Of a stretch of DNA of 64,000 bases, positions 7,565 through 17,214 are shown in pieces; position 1 is the first letter of the stretch, and the number at the start of each line of letters is the position of its first letter. The notes beneath the pieces are model-generated. The model was not told the origin of the DNA and ran no database searches. It was given only the letters and a program-made list of their open reading frames with translations. The stretch is taken from NCBI RefSeq assembly GCF_006968745.1, contig NZ_CP030118.1, positions 3,546,674-3,610,673 on the forward strand. The letters are read 5' to 3'. The position numbers were made by a program, and so were the translations under genes. This stretch comes from Brasilonema sennae CENA114 (GTDB taxonomy: Bacteria > Cyanobacteriota > Cyanobacteriia > Cyanobacteriales > Nostocaceae).

Positions 7565-9406
7565 ATGCAAACTCAAGTTGTTCGTGATAAAACCATAACG
7601 AATCCTTTTTCGATTTTGACTCAGTTTTGGCAGGATGTCAAAATAGTTGCTCAACCTTACTGGTATCCAACAGAGGCAGGTTCAAGAGCATTTTCAGATG
7701 TTATTCGCTCATGGGGAATGCTAATTCTCCTAATATTATTAATAGCCGCGCTTGTAGGCGTAAATGCTTTAAGTAGTTACTGGAATCGCTACGTAATAGA
7801 TATAGTTATTGAAGAGAGAGACCTTTCTAGGTATACAAGTACATTATGGGTTTCCACCCTTTTTATTGTGGTGGTAACGCTCTTGGTAGCGTTGTCTAGA
7901 TATCTCAGAAAAAAAATTGCTATTGATTGGTATAAATGGCTAAATAATCACACTTTAGAAAAATATTTCAATCATCAAGCATATTATAAAATCAATTTTA
8001 AATCCGATATTGGTAATCCAGATCAACGCATATCTCAAGAAATTGAACCGATTACCAGCAGTGTTTTGAGATTTTCAGCTACTTTCCTAGAAAAAACGCT
8101 GGAAATGATAAGTTTTTTAATAATCCTCTGGACAATTTCTTCAGAGATTGCAATTTATCTGGTTATTTATACTATTATAGGTAATTTGATTGCTGTTTAC
8201 TTAAATCAAAAACTGAACGAAATTAATCAAGAAGAACTTGAGTTTAAAGCTGACTTCGCTTATTGCCTGACTCATGTTCGCAATCACGCTGAATCGATAG
8301 CTTTTTTTCAGGGAGAAAACGAAGAATTAAACATCATTCAAAAGAGATTTAATAATGTTCTGAAAAGCGCTGAACGCAGGCTGAATTGGGAGAGAGGTCA
8401 GGATGTTTTTAACAGAGGATATCAGTCTGCCGTCACTGTATTTTCGATGTTCATACTTACACCTTTATTTCTTCAAGATCAAATTGATTACGGAGAAATT
8501 AATCAAGTTAGTTTAGCTTGCTTTCTATTTTCTAATGCTTTGGGAGAATTAATAGGTGAATTTGGGACTTCCGGGCGCTTTTCTAGTTATGTTGAGCGTT
8601 TAGCTGAGTTTTCAGATGCGTTAGAAGCTGTTATCAAACAACCAGAGAATGTTAGTACTATTAAAGCAATAGAAGATAAGCGTTTGGCTTTTGAGAATGT
8701 CACCTTGCAAACCCCTAACTATGAGCAGGTGATCGTCGAAGACTTGTCATTGTCTGTTCAACCAGGAGAAGGGTTATTAATAGTTGGTCCGAGTGGTAGG
8801 GGTAAAAGTTCTTTGTTGAGGGCGATCGCTGGTTTATGGAACGCAGGAAGTGGTCGTCTGGTTCGACCTCCCTTAGAAGAAATGTTGTTTTTGCCCCAAC
8901 GCCCTTATATAATTTTAGGAACTTTGCGCGAACAGTTACTCTATCCTCATACGACTCGGCAAATGAGCGACAAAGAACTCGAAGGTGTGTTGCAACAAGT
9001 TAACCTCCAACACTTACTGAACCGGGTAGATGGCTTTGATACAGAAGTTCCTTGGGAAAATATATTGTCGTTAGGAGAACAACAACGTCTTGCTTTTGCG
9101 CGACTATTAATTACTCGTCCTAGCTTCACCATATTAGATGAAGCAACAAGTGCTTTAGATTTGAAAAACGAAGGTAATTTATATCAACAGTTACAACAAA
9201 CAAAAACAACGTTTATCAGTGTTGGACATCGGGAGAGTCTGTTTAATTATCATCAATGGGTTCTGGAACTTTTACAAGACTCGACTTGGCAATTTATTTC
9301 TAGAGACGATTATCGGCAGCAAAAAGCAATTGTCATTAGTTCTCCCGAAGAAACTCAAATCACAATCGATGTTTCACAAAAAAATAATTTTAAAAAAGAA
9401 GGATAA
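7565..9406 (+). CDS. mdnE: ABC transporter, fused membrane and ATPase domains, probable microviridin exporter
   Basis: A 613-residue half-transporter of the SbmA/YddA/ABCD-like type. An N-terminal membrane domain (residues ~45-330) precedes a nucleotide-binding domain. The Walker A is GPSGRGKSS (~408-416), the signature LSLGEQQRL (~501-509), and the Walker B TILDEATSALD. It should work as a homodimer in the inner membrane. Its place directly after mdnB and mdnC matches MdnE/MvdA of characterised clusters, which export microviridin and are needed for proper maturation. The gap from mdnC is 373 bp and contains a dispersed repeat, so it may have its own promoter. Confidence 0.9.
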   Translation: MQTQVVRDKTITNPFSILTQFWQDVKIVAQPYWYPTEAGSRAFSDVIRSWGMLILLILLIAALVGVNALSSYWNRYVIDIVIEERDLSRYTSTLWVSTLFIVVVTLLVALSRYLRKKIAIDWYKWLNNHTLEKYFNHQAYYKINFKSDIGNPDQRISQEIEPITSSVLRFSATFLEKTLEMISFLIILWTISSEIAIYLVIYTIIGNLIAVYLNQKLNEINQEELEFKADFAYCLTHVRNHAESIAFFQGENEELNIIQKRFNNVLKSAERRLNWERGQDVFNRGYQSAVTVFSMFILTPLFLQDQIDYGEINQVSLACFLFSNALGELIGEFGTSGRFSSYVERLAEFSDALEAVIKQPENVSTIKAIEDKRLAFENVTLQTPNYEQVIVEDLSLSVQPGEGLLIVGPSGRGKSSLLRAIAGLWNAGSGRLVRPPLEEMLFLPQRPYIILGTLREQLLYPHTTRQMSDKELEGVLQQVNLQHLLNRVDGFDTEVPWENILSLGEQQRLAFARLLITRPSFTILDEATSALDLKNEGNLYQQLQQTKTTFISVGHRESLFNYHQWVLELLQDSTWQFISRDDYRQQKAIVISSPEETQITIDVSQKNNFKKEG

Positions 9407-10416
9407 ATCTTGGCTGAAATAAAGACAATTGAAGGACTGTCTCATAAACAAATGCAGACATTAACAGACTCTTTTATTAACACCATCGGATGTTGAATTT
9501 GTATAATAGTTCACTTTTTGCTGTGCAACTCAGGGAAAGACAACCCTATTGTGTATTTCAAGCCTTGACACCAGTGTTCCAGTTACCAATTGTCAGAAGA
9601 TAAAAAGCCGACTGTCAAGCTTAAATCTTTTGTTACGAAAAACTAACTTCTGTCACTCCAGATTATAATATCCACAACTGACCCTATGCCTGCCTCTCAT
9701 GGCACTGCTAATCTCGCCCAACGGGTATGCAAGGGAGGATATGCTTGAAAAACGAACACCAGTTAAGGGGTGTGGGAAACCTCGGTATATAACTGGATTC
9801 ACTGATCGCTTGGGCGTGGCAAACGCGCCTACACAGCACTGGATTCACTTTTTCGGGGAACGCCCGTCGCTGATCGGGGAAACCACGCCACATGCCTCTG
9901 CCGACGCCAGAGGCATGTGCTGTCTGCGCTACCTGACTAAAAACGGCTTACCTCATCTCGGCACTGTCCTCGATAACGTAATGACTTATGTACTTTTTTG
10001 CACTCTTTTTATTTTTTATCAAGAAATAGCGTGGTATCCATCTCCAAAATAACCAGTCTTCATATTTTGGTACTTTTTTGAATTTTTATCAGAAAATTTA
10101 TCAATACAATATGATGTTATATGTAGATGAGTTGCACGCCTAGTTACAATAAAGTTAATGTTGATAGATAACTCAAATTATGCTAATCAATAAATATGCT
10201 GCTTATAGCTGAGCACGTGCCTATGTTGAAATCAAGAGTTAAAAGTATAAAATAAAAACATTTTTTGAGATTTGTACTTTTGAACATTAGGATAAGTTGA
10301 GTATATCTAACATTATTGACATTAGACTATTTTTTGTCAAGGTGATAATCTACTATAAGTTATCTTTTGTCAATTGACTCAAAAAGACTTGCCAAATTTG
10401 AAATTCAGAGGTATTA
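9407..10416. other. 1-kb intergenic region with a GC-richer patch
   Basis: No gene is accepted. Positions 9690-9970 are visibly richer in G+C than their surroundings and carry repeated ACTGGATTCACT motifs (9791 and 9838) and a perfect hairpin at 9891-9917. The only open frame (9699-10052) has no recognisable features. Beyond it the sequence is AT-rich, with three copies of a GTACTTTT motif (9989, 10069, 10275). The region looks like accumulated repeats and a promoter for the next gene. Confidence 0.5.
9891..9917. repeat. Perfect 10-bp-stem hairpin
   Basis: CATGCCTCTG (9891-9900), a 7-nt spacer CCGACGC, then CAGAGGCATG (9908-9917). It sits inside the GC-richer patch after the exporter gene. 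No T-run follows on either strand, so it is called a palindromic repeat rather than a terminator. Confidence 0.6.
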
Positions 10417-11103
10417 ATGAATCTTGCTGGTTTTAACAAAGAAAAAAATCAATATAAATTAGTCAAAGAGCAATCACATTGGCAAGAAGAATGCCACACA
10501 GAGACTATTGACCAAGATAAAGACAGAAAAATGTCAGTGACTAAAATTGAGCAATCTATTTTCGGTAATTTGAATCGTGGTCGAGTAGCCATTTTCATAG
10601 ATGGAGCTAATTTATTTCATGCCGGTTTACAACTCGGTCTTGAAATTGACTACGCCAAACTTCTTTGTTGTTTAACCGAGAAAGCAAAGCTTTTACGTGC
10701 TTTCTTTTACACTGGAGTAGATCGTACAAATGAAAAGCAACAGGGTTTTTTGCTGTGGATGCGTCGGAATGGCTATCGTGTTGTGAGCAAAGATTTAGTA
10801 CAGTTTCCAGATGGCTCTAAAAAAGCCAATTTAGATGTAGAAATTGCTGTAGATATGATCAATTTAGCTCCTTACTACGATACTGCAGTGTTAGTAAGTG
10901 GTGATGGAGATTTAGCGTATGCAGTTAACGCTCTTTCCTATCAAGGAGTTCGAGTTGAAGTTGTCAGCATACGCTCAATGACGAGCGACAGTTTGATTGA
11001 TGTTACTGATTATTTCGTTGATATAGAGACAATCAAACAATACATTCAAAAAGATTCGCATTCCTGCTACAACTACCGACCTTTGTCGAATTCTAGTTTA
11101 TAG
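10417..11103 (+). CDS. NYN-domain (LabA/DUF88-like) putative ribonuclease
   Basis: A 228-residue protein whose central part (about residues 50-215) is a PIN-like NYN domain. The acidic motifs FIDGANLF, LDVEIAVDM, VSGDGDLAYA and DVTDYF supply the conserved aspartates expected to bind metal. The family includes LabA, linked to circadian output in Synechococcus, and putative RNA-degrading proteins; which role applies here is unknown. The first ~38 residues are hydrophilic and atypical. An internal ATG at 10531 (MSVTKIEQS) is an alternative start. It is a single gene with AT-rich flanks on both sides. Confidence 0.88.
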   Translation: MNLAGFNKEKNQYKLVKEQSHWQEECHTETIDQDKDRKMSVTKIEQSIFGNLNRGRVAIFIDGANLFHAGLQLGLEIDYAKLLCCLTEKAKLLRAFFYTGVDRTNEKQQGFLLWMRRNGYRVVSKDLVQFPDGSKKANLDVEIAVDMINLAPYYDTAVLVSGDGDLAYAVNALSYQGVRVEVVSIRSMTSDSLIDVTDYFVDIETIKQYIQKDSHSCYNYRPLSNSSL

Positions 11104-11388
11104 AAGACAAAGTTTTTAGGGACGGCTTATATTATTTCACCAACATCTTGATAAAATTCGTTTCCCCTATCCTTCTATCTCGTTAGAGGAAGAACTACTT
11201 ACCGATATCTATCAACCTTAAAATCAAATGACCTTACTATAAACTTAGCTACCAATAAAAGAAACATAATAAATTGTAAAAAATTTGACTATGATTTCTC
11301 TGCCAACCCTGATATTGATCAGAAAATATCGGTTACAATAGCAACCATTCGAAATGACCTTGTGCATTTTGCTTGCCGATAATTTAGT

Positions 11389-12102
11389 ATGGACATTCTC
11401 ATCGTTGAAGATGAACCCGAAATTGCTCAGTTAATCCAAATGTCTCTAGAAAAAGAAGGTTTTTCCTGTCGCATTAGCAGCGACGGTTTGAACGCCTTAC
11501 GAATGTTTCAGGAGCAATCACCAGATTTAATTATTTTAGATTTAATGATTCCTGGTTTAGATGGTTTGGAAGTCTGTGCAAGAATTCGGCACAAACCTGG
11601 TGCAAAAGACCCGTATATTTTGATGCTTACGGCTAAAGGTGAGGAAATTGATCGCGTTATTGGCTTATCTACAGGCGCTGACGATTACATGGTCAAACCC
11701 TTTAGCCCCAGAGAGTTGATTGCTAGAGTAAGAGCGCTATTGCGGCGTAGTCTCCGCCACGGTTCACAAAATCAGGTGTACCGTACTAAACACTTTATTG
11801 TGGATATAGAGCAGCGGACGATAAGTCGTCAAATGAATTCTCAGGAACCAGAAGTGCTAGATTTAACTACCCTAGAATTCAATTTGTTAAGCACCTTTAT
11901 TAGCAATCCTGGTCGAGTTTGGGATCGCACCCAACTTATTGACAAACTTTGGGGAGATAACTTTTTTGGTGATGAGCGCGTGGTGGATACTCACATTGCT
12001 CGGTTGCGAAAAAAAATTGAGCCAGACCCTACTAATCCAACTTTTGTGAAAACTGTTGTTGGAGTTGGCTATAAGTTTGAAGATTCTTCTGTTATTTTAT
12101 GA
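11389..12102 (+). CDS. OmpR/PhoB-family response regulator
   Basis: A 237-residue two-domain regulator. The receiver domain carries the acidic pair in IVEDEP (residues 5-10), the phospho-acceptor Asp51 in LIILDLMIPG, and the conserved Lys after MLTAKG. The C-terminal winged helix (about 133-233) ends with the usual DTHIARLRKKI...VGVGYKF pattern. It should bind DNA as a phosphorylated dimer. Its stop codon overlaps the start of the downstream histidine kinase gene (ATGA), so the two are translationally coupled. The signal and target genes cannot be inferred. Confidence 0.96.
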   Translation: MDILIVEDEPEIAQLIQMSLEKEGFSCRISSDGLNALRMFQEQSPDLIILDLMIPGLDGLEVCARIRHKPGAKDPYILMLTAKGEEIDRVIGLSTGADDYMVKPFSPRELIARVRALLRRSLRHGSQNQVYRTKHFIVDIEQRTISRQMNSQEPEVLDLTTLEFNLLSTFISNPGRVWDRTQLIDKLWGDNFFGDERVVDTHIARLRKKIEPDPTNPTFVKTVVGVGYKFEDSSVIL

Positions 12103-13214
12103 CAAAAACGGGGTGGCGTTGGGCAAAGTCATTACCTTTGGCATCACGCCTATTTATCTCCCACTTACTGGTGATGATAGTAGGAGTCGCTAGCTTCGTC
12201 ATTATCAGCAAAGTCTCTTCCCCTCGCTTTTTCGTTCTGCATTTGGAACGATTGGAAAAAAGAGGATATGACTTATTTGATGTTCGTACTGAGTTAGTTA
12301 ACAGCTTTGAATTTGCTTGGAGACGAAGCACTGTATGGTCGGTGTTGACTGGTGCTACGGCGGCTGGAGGACTGAGTTACTGGGTGTCTAGATTGATCAT
12401 GCAGCGGTTGACACAGATGGAACAAATCACCCAAAAGTTCGCAACTGGTGAATTCGATGCAAGACTACCTTTATCAGATATTCCAGAATTGAATCGATTT
12501 GGTGCTAGTTTCAACCGTATGGCAATAAGTATAGAAGGGATAGAAGCGCGACGGCGGGAACTAATTGGAGATATGACCCATGAGCTACGAACGCCATTGA
12601 CAGTCGTACGCGGTTACTTAGAAGAACTTGCTGATGGAACTATTGAACCAACTCCCGAAATTTATTTACGACTGGCAAAAGAAACAAGGCGTTTAGAGCG
12701 ATTGGTTAACGATTTGCAAGAACTCTCTAAGGCAGAAGCGGGTTATCTTCCGATAAAGACACAGTCAGTCAATCTACGTCCTTTATTAGAGTCTTTAGTT
12801 GAGAAATTTGCTGACCAACTGCTAGATGATGGACCAGTTTTGCGCTTAGAATGTCCATCGAAACTCCCCTTGGTATTGGCTGATATTGACCGTACAGAAC
12901 AGGTGCTAGTCAATCTGCTTGGTAATGCAGTGCGTCACACCACAAAAGGTTCAATTACTCTTCGTGCTTGGGCTGAAGCCTCTGAATTATGGATTGCAGT
13001 TACGGATACAGGGACGGGAATTGCCAAAGAAGATTTACCGTATGTTTTTGAGCGGTTCTGGCGCGCTGACAAATCTCGCGATCGCCATTCTGGAGGAACA
13101 GGTATTGGTTTAACCATCTCCCGTCGTTTAGTCGAACTACAAGGGGGTGAGATTTTAGTAGAAAGTCAGCTAGGATCGGGCAGCACGTTTCGTTTTTTCC
13201 TACCTTTGGCTTAA
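12099..13214 (+). CDS. Sensor histidine kinase (BaeS-like)
   Basis: A 371-residue membrane kinase paired with the preceding regulator through a 4-nt overlap. Two membrane segments (about 17-37 and 78-98) enclose only ~40 residues, so the periplasmic sensing loop is very short. A HAMP linker follows. The HisKA motif DMTHELRTP has the phosphorylated His161. The HATPase domain shows N (LVNLLGNAVRH), G1 (VTDTGTGI) and G2 (GGTGIGLTISR) boxes. The small outer loop suggests sensing inside the membrane or via an accessory protein. The domain set is complete and it appears functional. Confidence 0.95.
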   Translation: MTKTGWRWAKSLPLASRLFISHLLVMIVGVASFVIISKVSSPRFFVLHLERLEKRGYDLFDVRTELVNSFEFAWRRSTVWSVLTGATAAGGLSYWVSRLIMQRLTQMEQITQKFATGEFDARLPLSDIPELNRFGASFNRMAISIEGIEARRRELIGDMTHELRTPLTVVRGYLEELADGTIEPTPEIYLRLAKETRRLERLVNDLQELSKAEAGYLPIKTQSVNLRPLLESLVEKFADQLLDDGPVLRLECPSKLPLVLADIDRTEQVLVNLLGNAVRHTTKGSITLRAWAEASELWIAVTDTGTGIAKEDLPYVFERFWRADKSRDRHSGGTGIGLTISRRLVELQGGEILVESQLGSGSTFRFFLPLA

Positions 13215-13677
13215 GTATTCTTCTAGTATCAGTTGGATTCTAAGTAAAGCGGGCATTGTGATTATTTCAATCATACGCCTTCTATATTTTGCGTTTTTCC
13301 AGTTGGGCTACTAGTAGTGTAGTGGTTATTTATTGGAGTTTAGACTAATTTTGGCTCTAAAACCGTCAAACTCTTATCCAAACTGCCTTTCTCAATTTCT
13401 AACCGGTTTATGATTCCTATCTCTAAAATGCTTGCTATACAAGAGTTGTAGCCTAAGAAATAGAATTTCGTCTAATACCAAGTAGCAATCAATAATTAAG
13501 TAGCTTGTTAAAATAACGTTTTCGGCGTTTTTATACTTCTTAAGTAGCTGGTGTTTATTTCTACTTGCCTACTTAAAAATACAATATTAATACAAAAAAG
13601 ATTTACCTTCTAAATAATAGATGATTCGTAATTGTATTCATAATTACGAATCACTAATAATAAATTGTTAACTTGCA
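13215..13677. other. Intergenic region with hairpin and dispersed repeat
   Basis: No gene is seen. Positions 13338-13379 repeat the motif of 748-787 (TTTAGACTAATTTT...TAAAAC.GTCAAA). Positions 13622-13653 form a 12-bp perfect stem (TGATTCGTAATT / AATTACGAATCA) 24 bp past the stop of the leftward gene at 13678, which may help end that transcript although no T-run follows. Confidence 0.5.
13622..13653 (-). terminator. Possible terminator hairpin for the GlsB-like gene
   Basis: A perfect 12-bp stem with an 8-nt loop just downstream of the leftward gene. It is followed on the minus strand by TCTATTATTTAG, which is T-rich but has no clean T-run, hence low confidence. Confidence 0.35.
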
Positions 13678-13947
13678 TTAAACAGTTCTGCGAGCAAACG
13701 AATACCAAATGAAAATAGCAATTAGTGCGCCAATAACAGCTAAACCTAAACCAGGGATGCTAAAGGTAGGAGTCGCTAGGGCTAATTTTCCAGTAGTGAG
13801 TAGAACTCCTAAAGTTCCACCTATAAAAGCACCTACTATTCCCAACACGATAGTAGCAAGGATTCCACCACCTTGATAACCAGGATAGATAGCTTTAGCA
13901 ATTGCACCTGCTAGAAGACCTAAGACCACCCACGCGATGATGTTCAT
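13678..13947 (-). CDS. GlsB/YeaQ/YmgE-family small membrane protein
   Basis: An 89-residue, almost wholly hydrophobic protein with three glycine-rich membrane segments (about 4-20, 29-50 and 66-85). It carries the family's GLLAGAIAKAIYPG and GILATIVLGIVGAFIGG motifs. Members are called transglycosylase-associated proteins and are often stress-induced, but their biochemical role is not established. The C-terminus is short and basic (FARRTV). A monocistronic gene with a T-rich leader on its own strand. Confidence 0.9.
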   Translation of the reverse strand: MNIIAWVVLGLLAGAIAKAIYPGYQGGGILATIVLGIVGAFIGGTLGVLLTTGKLALATPTFSIPGLGLAVIGALIAIFIWYSFARRTV

Positions 13948-14470
13948 TTGTTAAGTTCCTTCCATTTTTGTTGGAGTTAATATTAAGTCTAACACTGCAA
14001 TATTTTTAGTCATCTTTCATAAGAAATAAGTTTAAAAACCTTAAGGAATAAGTCAGCCAGTACAAATAAAGTTAACTCGTTTTAGTTGTCATTAGTGTTC
14101 CGTAACAACTCATTATCTCTTCGTAGTTCTCTTGATTCCTACCTAGCTTGAAAATACTCCGCATAAATCTGTAAAAAAAGATGTTGTAATTATGGCTGAG
14201 ATTATAAGTTTGTCAGAAATTGTTGAGTCAAAATAGTTCTCACTTGAAACATGGAGTATCTAAAAATACTCATGCTTCAGTCAGTGAAGATTGAAAAATC
14301 TAAAATAGAGTCCTCACGCACCCTACAAAACTTGCTGTTGATTAAATCTACATTCCTTACTGACTAGCTTTCCCTCGCGGCGGACATTTTACGTTTGAAA
14401 AAAGTTGCTCTGTTTATCAAAAGCAATGTAGAAATTTCAACACACTAAGTAGCAAAGTGAGCTTTTCAGG
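13948..14470. other. Intergenic region between divergent genes
   Basis: About 520 bp holding the promoters of the leftward GlsB-like gene and the rightward peptidase gene. It is AT-rich, with no clear repeats, RNA genes or open frames of interest. Confidence 0.5.
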
Positions 14471-16906
14471 ATGTATTCTAAGTCAGGTGTTGGTAATTTG
14501 GAATATGAACTTGCCAACATCCCACTCAAAATGGACAATCTCTCTATAAATCACCCCATTATTGAACAACTCTGGCAATCTCCTCCAGAACCGATTAACC
14601 AAATTCTGGATGCTCCATCGCCACCTGCTATTTTGCTGTCTCCCAACAGAGAATGGATGGTAGAGTTGGAAAGACCATTGTTGGTTCCCATTTCCTTGCT
14701 TGCAGAAACGGAAGTTCCTCTGGCAGGTCTTTTGATCAATCCCAAAACGAATGCACCTGCTCATCCTAACCCTTTTCAAACCATGAGAATTCGGGGGTTC
14801 CCTTTCTTAGAGATGAGCAAAACCGTGGCCCTTCCTGACAACGCCCAGATTGGTTACCTAAAGTGGTCACCTGATAGCCGAAAACTTGCTTTTACTCTGA
14901 CTCAAGCAACAGGACTGGAATTATGGTTTGTGGATGTTGCAGATTTTATTCCCAAGCAGTTAACACAGCCAGTTCTCAACGCTGCGTATGGAAAACCGTA
15001 TCGTTGGCTGTCAGATGAGACGCTTATTTGCAAGTTCATTTTAGGCGAACGCCCCAAGCCTCCCTCTGAACCAGCCGTTCCACCAGGACCGCTTATTCAA
15101 GAAAATCTTAAGGGTAAAAGCCCAACTCGCACCTACACAAATCTACTGCAAAATCCTCACGATGAGGCGCTACTTGAATACTACTTAACCTCGACCTTGG
15201 AGAAAGTAACGCTACATGGTCAACGTACTTTGTTAGTGTCTAGCAGTCTCATTCATGAAGCCATACCTTCGCCTGATAGCAAATTTATTCTACTCACCAC
15301 GCTGCATCGACCGTTTTCTTATCAAGTTCCAATCTCGTATTTTCCCAAGAAAATTGAAGTTATTGAAGATACAGGAAAATGGGTTTATCAGGTTGCTGAT
15401 GTACCTCTTGTTGTCCGTCGTACAACTAAATTTGATGAAGTCCGCACAGGGCGCAGGGGAATCTCTTGGCGCAGCGATGTAAAAGCAACATTATCTTGGT
15501 TAGAAGCTTTAGACGAAGGTGATCCAACACGTGATGTTCCCAAACGGGATGCTTTATTTGAATTGGATGCTCCTTTTACAGATACACCAAAGCAACTCTG
15601 GGAATCTGAGTACCGCTTTGCGAACCTTGCTTGGGGTAAAGAAGATGTCGCTTTGGTTTCGGAACGATGGTACGATACCCGTAAAGAACGAATCTGGCGC
15701 ATATATCCCCAAGCGCCTGAAACACCGCCGCAATTACTCTTTGACCGCAGTTATGAAGATAAATACACAGATCCTGGTTCAGCCTTGATGACTGTGGGAT
15801 CTTACAGGTATAGAGTTCTGCGCTTTGCACCACAAGGCAATATCATTTACCTTAGTGGGCAAGGAGCTTCACCCAATGGAGCGTATCCGTTTTTAGATTG
15901 GTTCGATTTGGAAACAGGACACAAGCAACGCTTATGGCAATGTCAAGATCCATATCTTGAGGAAATCGCTTGTGTGTTGGATGATGAAGCACAAACTGTG
16001 ATTATTCGTCGCCAATCTCAAACTGAACCACCCAACTATTTTCTGTTAAACCGTCACGAGAACCAAAGTCCTATCGCCCTAACTCATTATCAAGATCCTG
16101 CTCCTCAGTTGGCTGGAGTTTATGGCGAATTGGTAAAATATCAGCGGGCTGATGGTGTGCAACTCTCAGCAAAACTGTATCTGCCTCCTGGTTATGATGC
16201 TAAGCGTGATGGTCCTCTGCCGATGTTATTTTGGGTTTATCCAGAAGAATTTAAAGATAAGGAATTCGCAGGACAGATTACGAAATCTGAAAACACTTTC
16301 AGCCGTCCCAGCCGTGCTTCTGTTTTATTTCTTCTCACTCAACGTTATGCAGTTCTTTCTGGTCCGACTTTACCGATTATTGGCGAAGGTGATCTAGAGC
16401 CAAATGATACTTATGTAGAGCAGTTGATTGCGGGAGCACAAGCAGCAGTAGACTATGTGGTAGAGCGTGGTATTGCCGACCCCAAACGTATTGGTATTAG
16501 TGGACATTCTTATGGTGCGTTTACAACAGTAAATTTACTAATACATACTGATTTATTCCGCATAGGTATTGCTAGGAGTGGGGCTTATAACCGAACTCTC
16601 ACTCCTTTTGGTTTTCAAGGAGAGCAACGCAATTTCTGGGAGGCACAACAGACTTACATTCATATGTCTCCTTTTACTCATGCAGCTAAAATCAAAGCAC
16701 CACTTTTACTGATTCATGGGGAAAAAGATACCAATCCTGGCACTTATCCACTACAAACGGAACGACTGTATGAAGCGCTTAAGGGGCTGGGAGCAACTGT
16801 TCGCTTGGTAGTATTACCTTTAGAAGACCACGGCTATCGCTCTCGTGAAGGAGTTGCTCATGCACTTTGGGAGATGGTGAACTGGTGCGATAAGTATCTC
16901 AGTTGA
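14471..16906 (+). CDS. S9-family serine peptidase (prolyl oligopeptidase/glutamyl endopeptidase type)
   Basis: Up to 811 residues. The N-terminal ~550 form a beta-propeller-like part, and the C-terminal alpha/beta-hydrolase domain carries the full triad. Counting from 14471, the nucleophile is Ser680 in GISGHSYGAF, the Asp lies near 752 in HGEKDTNPG, and the His near 787 in DHGYRSRE. Overall layout and length resemble the chloroplast-type glutamyl endopeptidases of plants and cyanobacteria. No signal peptide is seen, so a cytosolic peptide-degrading role is likely. The ATG at 14531 (MDNLSINHP, residue 21) is an equally good or better start; neither has a strong ribosome site. Confidence 0.92.
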   Translation: MYSKSGVGNLEYELANIPLKMDNLSINHPIIEQLWQSPPEPINQILDAPSPPAILLSPNREWMVELERPLLVPISLLAETEVPLAGLLINPKTNAPAHPNPFQTMRIRGFPFLEMSKTVALPDNAQIGYLKWSPDSRKLAFTLTQATGLELWFVDVADFIPKQLTQPVLNAAYGKPYRWLSDETLICKFILGERPKPPSEPAVPPGPLIQENLKGKSPTRTYTNLLQNPHDEALLEYYLTSTLEKVTLHGQRTLLVSSSLIHEAIPSPDSKFILLTTLHRPFSYQVPISYFPKKIEVIEDTGKWVYQVADVPLVVRRTTKFDEVRTGRRGISWRSDVKATLSWLEALDEGDPTRDVPKRDALFELDAPFTDTPKQLWESEYRFANLAWGKEDVALVSERWYDTRKERIWRIYPQAPETPPQLLFDRSYEDKYTDPGSALMTVGSYRYRVLRFAPQGNIIYLSGQGASPNGAYPFLDWFDLETGHKQRLWQCQDPYLEEIACVLDDEAQTVIIRRQSQTEPPNYFLLNRHENQSPIALTHYQDPAPQLAGVYGELVKYQRADGVQLSAKLYLPPGYDAKRDGPLPMLFWVYPEEFKDKEFAGQITKSENTFSRPSRASVLFLLTQRYAVLSGPTLPIIGEGDLEPNDTYVEQLIAGAQAAVDYVVERGIADPKRIGISGHSYGAFTTVNLLIHTDLFRIGIARSGAYNRTLTPFGFQGEQRNFWEAQQTYIHMSPFTHAAKIKAPLLLIHGEKDTNPGTYPLQTERLYEALKGLGATVRLVVLPLEDHGYRSREGVAHALWEMVNWCDKYLS

Positions 16907-16940
16907 CATCTTCCCAGCTTGATTAGGAGTACCGGTGCGA

Positions 16941-17108
16941 TTATTTGTAGCATGAATAACGGCAAAAAACCGTATATAATGCTACTTCCTTTACTCGTTG
17001 AGCAATTTCTGGATCTTTGTCTGCTGCTGCTAGGATGGCGATCGCCCTTTGGGCGGCTCTCTCTGGGAGCATCGCCGTAGCCACAGCTGTCAAAGTGACT
17101 GGTTCCAT
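16941..17108 (-). pseudogene. Short ORF resembling the N-terminus of a cyanobacterial effector-type protein
   Basis: A 55-codon frame begins MEPVTLTAVATAMLPE and continues with an alanine-rich helix (AAQRAIAILAAADKDPEIAQ). Starts of the type MEPVTLTA recur at the N-terminus of cyanobacterial NTPase/signalling proteins, so this may be a truncated leftover of such a gene. A GCGATCGC site and GC-rich palindromic material interrupt it. It could also be a genuine small protein. It lies between convergent genes. Confidence 0.35.
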
Positions 17109-17214
17109 AAATCATTTTATAGTAGATTCTTTTGTATTATTTATACCGTAGCATCTAGCCGTTTTTCGGAATAACATCTTGCACCGAGAGTGATGAGTAC
17201 GCCTTGAACTTAAG

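Noticed and set aside
9699..10052. 117-codon open frame in the GC-richer patch
   Set aside because: Mixed composition, a hairpin inside it and no similarity to a known family; more likely repeat DNA.
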